Positions 35,227 to 39,389 of a stretch of DNA of 39,389 bases are shown here, piece after piece. This stretch comes from Caryophanales bacterium (GTDB lineage: Bacteria; Bacillota; Bacilli; Bacillales; DSM-4216). The notes beneath the pieces are model-generated. The model searched no databases. It was given only the letters and a program-made list of their open reading frames with translations, and had not been told where the DNA came from. Location: positions 1 to 39,389 of the forward strand of contig JADBKC010000012.1 in assembly GCA_014896555.1 (NCBI GenBank), written 5' to 3'. The first letter of the stretch is position 1; each line of letters starts with the position of its first letter. The position numbers and the translations under genes are program-made.

Positions 35227-36288
35227 TTGGTTAGAGAACAAGAAGTACGGGATTTGCTCAAAAAAGTGCAAGATCCATTTTTACATAAAACGTTGGAAGA
35301 AACCAATGGAATTGTGGAAGTCAAAATAAAAGAAGAAAAGAAGCATGTGAGTGTGAAGGTGGCCATTGCCAAAACAGGAACCTCTGAACAGTTGAAGCTT
35401 CAAATGGAAATCGTCAATCTCTTGAAAAATGCTGGAGCGGAAACCGTTGGAATTCGCTTTGCAGAACTTCCAAAAGACGTTCTAGAAAAATTCAAAGGAC
35501 AAGCAGGGGATTCCGGCCATGATTTGCTTTCTCCTGCCAGTAAAACGGTGTTCATTGCCATTGCGAGCGGAAAAGGCGGAGTAGGCAAGTCCACTGTATC
35601 GGTTAATTTAGCTGTTGCTCTGGCCCGCCTCGGCAAAAAGGTTGGACTGGTTGACGCAGATATCTACGGGTTTAGTGTTCCAGATATGATGGGGATCACT
35701 CATCGCCCGCTCGTCAAAGGCAACAAGATTATACCTGTAGAACGATTTGGGGTCAAAGTCATTTCAATGGGATTCTTTGTAGAGGATAATGCACCTGTCA
35801 TTTGGCGGGGACCAATGCTTGGGAAAATGCTCAACAACTTCTTTAAAGAAGTGGAGTGGGGAGAACTGGATTATTTGATTTTGGATTTGCCTCCTGGTAC
35901 TGGAGATGTGGCATTGGATGTTCACACGATGATTCCTCACAGTAAAGAAATTATTGTATCGACTCCTCACCCGACGGCAGCTTTTGTAGCGGCAAGAGCC
36001 GGAGCAATGGCTTTGCGGACTGAGCATGAAATACTTGGTGTTATTGAGAATATGTCCTACTTTGAAAGCAAAAAAACAGGCGAAAGAGAATATATTTTCG
36101 GAAAAGGCGGCGGCGAAAAGCTGGCCGAAGAATTGCAAACCGATCTTTTTGGCCAAATTCCGCTTCAACAGCCTGACTGGAATGAAGAAGATTTTGCCCC
36201 GTCTGTTTATGCAGAAGACCACCCGATCGGAAAAATTTATATGGATATTGCAAAGAAAGTCGATCAAAAACTTTCCAGCCAAAATTAA
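35227..36288 (+). CDS. salA: Mrp/ApbC family ATPase SalA
   Basis: SalA is a P-loop ATPase of the Mrp/NBP35 group. In B. subtilis it represses scoC and so affects protease production, while other family members act as Fe-S cluster carriers. It has 353 residues with a TTG start after AAGGAAGGTG. The N-terminal MIP18/DUF59-like domain (about 1-85) precedes the deviant Walker A GKGGVGKST (115-123). Conserved VDADIYGFSVPDMMG, WRGPMLGKMLNNFF and LPPGTGDVALD follow. I do not see the C-terminal CxxC Fe-S motif of classical Mrp proteins, as in SalA of B. subtilis. Confidence 0.95.
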   Translation: MVREQEVRDLLKKVQDPFLHKTLEETNGIVEVKIKEEKKHVSVKVAIAKTGTSEQLKLQMEIVNLLKNAGAETVGIRFAELPKDVLEKFKGQAGDSGHDLLSPASKTVFIAIASGKGGVGKSTVSVNLAVALARLGKKVGLVDADIYGFSVPDMMGITHRPLVKGNKIIPVERFGVKVISMGFFVEDNAPVIWRGPMLGKMLNNFFKEVEWGELDYLILDLPPGTGDVALDVHTMIPHSKEIIVSTPHPTAAFVAARAGAMALRTEHEILGVIENMSYFESKKTGEREYIFGKGGGEKLAEELQTDLFGQIPLQQPDWNEEDFAPSVYAEDHPIGKIYMDIAKKVDQKLSSQN

Positions 36289-36293
36289 GCAAG

Positions 36294-36322
36294 AAAAGCC
36301 GGCTTTAAGGTCCGGCTTTTTT
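36294..36322. terminator. bidirectional terminator between salA and gerD
   Basis: AAAAGCCGG (36294-36302) pairs with CCGGCTTTT (36312-36320) around a 9-base loop. T-runs flank it on both strands, so it can stop salA transcription rightward and gerD transcription leftward. It directly abuts the gerD stop codon. Confidence 0.9.
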
Positions 36323-36919
36323 CTATGGATTAAATTTTTGGCCGCCTCCTGTATTCTGGTTTTGCTGATCGTTTTTTCCGTTGAGCTGATCATTAGTCTC
36401 TTTAACGAGTAAATCCGCTACTTTCTTTTTATATAATGGGCTTTCAAACGTCTCGAGCATAATCTTTTGAAGGTGCTGTCTGTAATCTTTGCTTTTTAAA
36501 AGCCTCATGACTTCTTGTTCATAGGTCGGATCTTTTAAAATATCCAGCATCATTGCTTGGTACTCAGGATCTTTCATTAAACTTTTTAATAACTTTTCGT
36601 TTTCTTTTTTTACACCATTCGCAAAAGAACTTGAGAAGTTAGGATCTTGAAAAGACTTTTCCCAAAATTTTTTGCCTTGTTCCGATGTTAATGTTTGTTC
36701 GATCGTTTTTGTGATTTCCGGTTGATCCATAACTAAATTTTTATTCAATTCTTTGTCTTTCAAAACATCTTTAATGGCTTTTTTGCCATCATCCGTTTTC
36801 AATATGTCAATGACCATTCTTTTCGTCTCATCATAATTCATGCGGCTAGCAATTTGTTCATCCCCAGAACAGGCCGTTAATAAAAAAAATACGAGAAGAA
36901 GAGATTGTAAAATTCTCAT
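36323..36919 (-). CDS. gerD: spore germination lipoprotein GerD
   Basis: GerD is a lipoprotein of the inner spore membrane needed for clustering of germinant receptors. The 198-residue product starts MRILQSLLLVFFLLTACSGD, a short lipoprotein signal with lipobox LTAC and the lipid-modified cysteine at 17. The body has the repeated KDPxY-type helices (LMKDPEYQAMMLDILKDPTY) seen in B. subtilis GerD, and the tail is Asn/Gln/Gly-rich (NGKNDQQNQNTGGGQ). GAAAGGAGC precedes the ATG. A SigG-like promoter is present upstream. Confidence 0.95.
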   Translation of the reverse strand: MRILQSLLLVFFLLTACSGDEQIASRMNYDETKRMVIDILKTDDGKKAIKDVLKDKELNKNLVMDQPEITKTIEQTLTSEQGKKFWEKSFQDPNFSSSFANGVKKENEKLLKSLMKDPEYQAMMLDILKDPTYEQEVMRLLKSKDYRQHLQKIMLETFESPLYKKKVADLLVKETNDQLNGKNDQQNQNTGGGQKFNP

Positions 36920-36954
36920 GAAAAAAAGCTCCTTTCTAAGAACTTTCTTAACGT

Positions 36955-36983
36955 TAGCATAATCTAAGGGCTAAAATTTATTC
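36955..36983 (-). promoter_or_regulatory. candidate SigG promoter for gerD
   Basis: On the minus strand GAATA (36983-36979) is followed after 17 bases by TATGCTA (36961-36955). This is one base off the SigG -10 consensus CATnnTA, with a fitting -35 of the GnATR type. gerD is forespore-expressed in B. subtilis, which supports the assignment. Confidence 0.55.
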
Positions 36984-37065
36984 TTTCGGAAAGATTAATC
37001 AACTGGATTTTTTTATCCTCTATTGGTAAAATCTAAGCAATACTGGGAAAGTGGAGGCAGTTGGC

Positions 37066-37746
37066 GTGTCAATTCGAAATGGGGTTCGTTTTTTTATACA
37101 TACGCTGTTTATTGGGGGAACAACGACCGGAATTATGGGATTTATGATTCGTTGGGATGAGTTTGCTCCTTTGTTTCAAAAAGGGGATGTTCTCAACATT
37201 TTGTCGGTATTTATATGGCTTGTCGGCGTAGGATTCACGTTTAGTGTGATCAGCCAAATGGGGTATTTCGCTTATTTGACCATCCATCAATTTGGACTTC
37301 GCATGTTTCGCTCCAGCTCTCTTTGGAATGCTGTTCAAATGATTTTGGTAGCGTTTGTATTGTTTGATTTGGTGTATTTTCGCTTTCAAGCCTTTGCGGA
37401 TAAAGGAGAATCTCTTATTCCTTATTTTGGGCTTGCGGCCTTCTTATTGGCCTTTGCGATTGTGGTCGCTTGGATCAAAACAAAACAATCCAATAAAAAA
37501 ATGTTTGCTTCTGCTCTCTTTTTTATGGTCGTGGCCACCGTTCTGGAATGGCTGCCAGTTTTGACGGTCAATGAAAAAAGCTGGCTGTATTTAATGCTAT
37601 TTGCTCTCCTGTTCTGCAATGCTTACCAACTTCTTATGCTGCCTAAATACATTGAGAGATCGAAAGAAGAGATCTCCCGAAAAAAGAAAGCCCCTGTCTA
37701 TCCGACAAATGAAAAAAATCGGACTGCTGCGAAGGATAATTTGTGA
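37066..37746 (+). CDS. kbaA: KinB-signalling membrane protein KbaA
   Basis: KbaA is a membrane protein required for KinB activity at the entry to sporulation in B. subtilis. The GTG at 37066 (MSIRNGVRFFIHTLFIGG) is the likely start: GTGGAGG eight bases before is its ribosome-binding site, and the in-frame GTG at 37051 is part of that site. The 226 residues contain about six hydrophobic segments. VISQMGYFAYLTIHQFGLRM and FVLFDLVYFRFQAF match the family. The charged C-terminus is cytosolic by inference. Confidence 0.92.
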   Translation: MSIRNGVRFFIHTLFIGGTTTGIMGFMIRWDEFAPLFQKGDVLNILSVFIWLVGVGFTFSVISQMGYFAYLTIHQFGLRMFRSSSLWNAVQMILVAFVLFDLVYFRFQAFADKGESLIPYFGLAAFLLAFAIVVAWIKTKQSNKKMFASALFFMVVATVLEWLPVLTVNEKSWLYLMLFALLFCNAYQLLMLPKYIERSKEEISRKKKAPVYPTNEKNRTAAKDNL

Positions 37747-38071
37747 ATTTTCCAAATATATAAATAACGAGCGGGGTGTCACTTTTTTGCTGAATAGAGC
37801 GTGGTGATATGTTCTGACTCTTTTGTCCAGAACAGCCCAATAAAAAGGAATGGCCTCCCTTTTTCATGAAAGGAAGCCAACCTCGTATGTTTGTAGAAAT
37901 ACCGTATGTATGTTCGGTACTTTTCCCTATAATCCTGCCAATTTTTGAAGTCTAGATCATGATGCGTAGTAGTTTGTCCTTTTTCCTTTTTATGGTTCTG
38001 TTTGTTCTTTCAAAAATCACTCCCATTATCCCGCAATTTTAGCCTATTTTCAGAAAGATGCTAATGGAGAA
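37747..38071. other. 325-base gap between convergent kbaA and pdaB
   Basis: No gene is visible. The stretch holds an imperfect hairpin at 37852-37878 (GGCCTCCCTTT with AAAGGAAGCC) that, read on the minus strand, is followed by TTCCTTTTTATT and could terminate pdaB. A perfect stem, TGTTCTG with CAGAACA, lies at about 37814-37838 without a T-run. Confidence 0.5.
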
Positions 38072-38821
38072 TTAAGGGATTAACGTAGTATCTACATTGC
38101 CGTTTGCGACCATTTCGGAAATGGTCACAAATTTTCCTTTATGCTGAAGTGTCTCGATGATCAGAGGCAAAGCTTTTTCGGTTTGTTTAGCTGAATCGGA
38201 AGCATGAAGCAAGATGATATCACCGTTTTTCGCCTTAGAAACATTTTTGACAATTTGATTGATTCCGGGGTTTTTCCAATCCTCGGAGTTGACGCTCCAA
38301 TGAACAATAGTGAATCCGAATTGATCGGCTGTTTTAATCACTCGTTTGTCGAAGTGGCCGGTCGGAGGGCGGAATAGATGGACATTTTTCAGCTGAAGTT
38401 TTTTAAATGTTTCTTTCGTTTTTAAAAATTCCCTTTTCATTTCTTCATCTTCCAACGCCGTATAATCTTTGTAACTGTAACCTAACATTCCAATTTCATA
38501 TCCATGATCGGCTATTTTTTTCACTAAATCGGGATGCCTTTCCGCCCAAGAACCAGAAAGAAAAAAAGTGGCCGCCTTCACCTTGTTTTTAATTAAGGCA
38601 TTTACAATGGGCTCTGCTTTTTCATCGCCCCAGCCGATATCAAAAGTTAAGGCAATTCCTTTTTCACCCCTGTAAATCGCTTGAGGACCTTCTTTTCCTG
38701 ACCAAACAGGAATATGGAGTATATTTTGAGTAAACAATAATAATGCTGTAAAAAATGAGATGACAACAATCAACAATGTTTGTTTCACTCTTTTATCCTT
38801 TATCACATACAAAAAATTCAT
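38072..38821 (-). CDS. pdaB: PdaB family polysaccharide deacetylase-like sporulation protein
   Basis: PdaB is needed to keep B. subtilis spores viable and belongs to the NodB-homology deacetylases. The start is ATG at 38821 (MNFLYVIKDKRVKQ), after TGGAGGG; longer in-frame starts upstream lack a ribosome-binding site. The 249 residues have one membrane segment (about 14-32). NodB motifs are TFDIGWGD (59-66), FFLSGSW (87-93), RPPTG (151-155) and LLHASD (204-209). The zinc-binding histidines of motif 2 are missing (GYEIGMLGY at 107-115). B. subtilis PdaB also lacks them, so deacetylase chemistry is doubtful. Confidence 0.93.
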   Translation of the reverse strand: MNFLYVIKDKRVKQTLLIVVISFFTALLLFTQNILHIPVWSGKEGPQAIYRGEKGIALTFDIGWGDEKAEPIVNALIKNKVKAATFFLSGSWAERHPDLVKKIADHGYEIGMLGYSYKDYTALEDEEMKREFLKTKETFKKLQLKNVHLFRPPTGHFDKRVIKTADQFGFTIVHWSVNSEDWKNPGINQIVKNVSKAKNGDIILLHASDSAKQTEKALPLIIETLQHKGKFVTISEMVANGNVDTTLIP

Positions 38822-38939
38822 TTCTGGCCCTCCATTAGACAAGTCTTTGCTTCTATTTGTATGATGGTTTTTCTTACGGTAGAACAAGTTCCTAGATTTT
38901 TCTCAGCGCATAAGACATTTATCAAAAGGAGTGACCTGC

Positions 38940-39170
38940 ATGATCGGAATTTTAATAAATGAAAAGGAAAAAGAAGAGATTTATTATTTGCTAAAAAGGG
39001 AAATGGACGAAATTTTATTTGATCTTAATGATCAACGGATTGATCACATTGTAAAAAGAGCCATGAAAGAGCGGTATAACATTTTATTCAATCTATTTAA
39101 GAGAGTTGCGAACCATCATGAATGTATGAAGTATTTACGAGTAGGGAAACGAACCACAAGTAGAGAATAA
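38940..39170 (+). CDS. small conserved-looking protein upstream of the rRNA promoters
   Basis: The 76-residue product MIGILINEKEKEEIYYLLKR is followed by EMDEILFDLNDQRIDHIVKRA and a basic C-terminus. It appears all-helical and soluble. AAAAGGAGTG is well placed ahead of the ATG, so it is very likely translated. I have the impression that similar short proteins occur in many Bacillus genomes, but I cannot name it and no function is known to me. It is divergent from pdaB and stands just ahead of the rRNA operon promoters. Confidence 0.75.
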   Translation: MIGILINEKEKEEIYYLLKREMDEILFDLNDQRIDHIVKRAMKERYNILFNLFKRVANHHECMKYLRVGKRTTSRE

Positions 39171-39185
39171 ATTTTAAAAAAGATG

Positions 39186-39214
39186 TTGACACTATATCAT
39201 TATGCTGATATATT
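39186..39214 (+). promoter_or_regulatory. SigA promoter P1 of an rRNA operon
   Basis: A perfect TTGACA (39186-39191), a 17-base spacer and TATATT (39209-39214). It stands 45 bases upstream of a second such promoter, the double-promoter arrangement typical of Bacillus rrn operons. Confidence 0.8.
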
Positions 39215-39258
39215 ATTACTTGTCCTTACATGGACAACATACAGTAAGAAAAAAGTTG

Positions 39259-39287
39259 TTGACATTCCTTTAAAGGGATGTTAAAAT
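39259..39287 (+). promoter_or_regulatory. SigA promoter P2 of an rRNA operon
   Basis: A perfect TTGACA (39259-39264), a 17-base spacer and TAAAAT (39282-39287). Transcription would start at about 39294, directly into the leader hairpin at 39295-39309. Confidence 0.85.
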
Positions 39288-39293
39288 AGAAAA

Positions 39294-39389
39294 GTCGCTG
39301 TTTTAGCGAATAGTAAAAATGGATCCTTGAAAATTGAACAAAACGAAGCGTAAACCAATGTTTCAATTTGTGAAACAAGCCAAGTCAAC
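39294..39389 (+). promoter_or_regulatory. rRNA operon leader, cut by the window end
   Basis: The leader contains hairpin TCGCT (39295-39299) / AGCGA (39305-39309), a boxA-like CCTTGAAAATTGAACAAAAC around 39325-39344 and a hairpin TGTTTCA (39359-39365) / TGAAACA (39371-39377). The TTGAAAA-TGAACAAAAC element is what I recall from Bacillus 16S rRNA leaders, where NusB/NusE antitermination acts. 16S rRNA itself would start beyond the window. Confidence 0.75.

Noticed and set aside
35764-36393. 209-codon open frame on the minus strand antisense to salA
   Set aside because: It covers conserved salA codons, is unlike any protein and lacks start signals.

Overview
The window looks like the chromosome of a spore-forming, low-GC Gram-positive bacterium of the family Bacillaceae. 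Gene order and protein sequences follow the Bacillus subtilis rpoB-str-S10-spc-alpha region closely. Sporulation and germination genes (cwlD, gerD, kbaA, pdaB) lie at the right end. The zinc (Cys4) adenylate kinase lid resembles the form I associate with Geobacillus-like relatives, but I cannot name a species from the sequence alone.

Layout. 1-387: 3' end of an RsmC-type 16S rRNA methyltransferase. 627-7909: rpoB and rpoC, where rpoC is broken into two frames by one missing base near 5970. 8043-12888: rplGB and the str operon (rpsL, rpsG, fusA, tufA), ending in a strong terminator. 13021-27634: two consecutive SigA promoters, a structured S10 leader, then the S10, spc and alpha operons as one long run (rpsJ rplC rplD rplW rplB rpsS rplV rpsC rplP rpmC rpsQ rplN rplX rplE rpsN rpsH rplF rplR rpsE rpmD rplO secY adk infA rpmJ rpsM rpsK rpoA rplQ). 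The map gene usually found between adk and infA is absent and a 501-base non-coding stretch takes its place. 27635-28190: two terminators, a long foldback element and possibly a transposase scrap. 28191-31430: ecfA1-ecfA2-ecfT (energising module of vitamin/metal ECF transporters) and truA. 31449-32431: promoter, L13 leader, rplM and rpsI. 32819-33534: a two-gene minus-strand cassette, one gene resembling transposon protein TnpV and one unrecognised. 33787-36288: ybaK-like gene, cwlD and salA. 36323-38821: gerD (minus), kbaA (plus) and pdaB (minus). 38940-39170: a small conserved-looking gene. 39186-39389: two near-consensus promoters and the start of a leader that very probably feeds an rRNA operon beyond the window.

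Together the genes supply RNA polymerase, ribosomal proteins, translation factors and the Sec translocon, which are normally controlled by growth rate and by autoregulatory leaders; sporulation genes follow. Most of the window is ordinary core genome. The observations most worth checking are the rpoC frame break, the TnpV-like cassette between rpsI and ybaK, the foldback element upstream of ecfA1, the missing map gene, and a series of strong unassigned hairpins between cistrons. I saw no tRNA gene, complete rRNA gene, CRISPR array or intact insertion sequence, and no clearly new multi-gene system.
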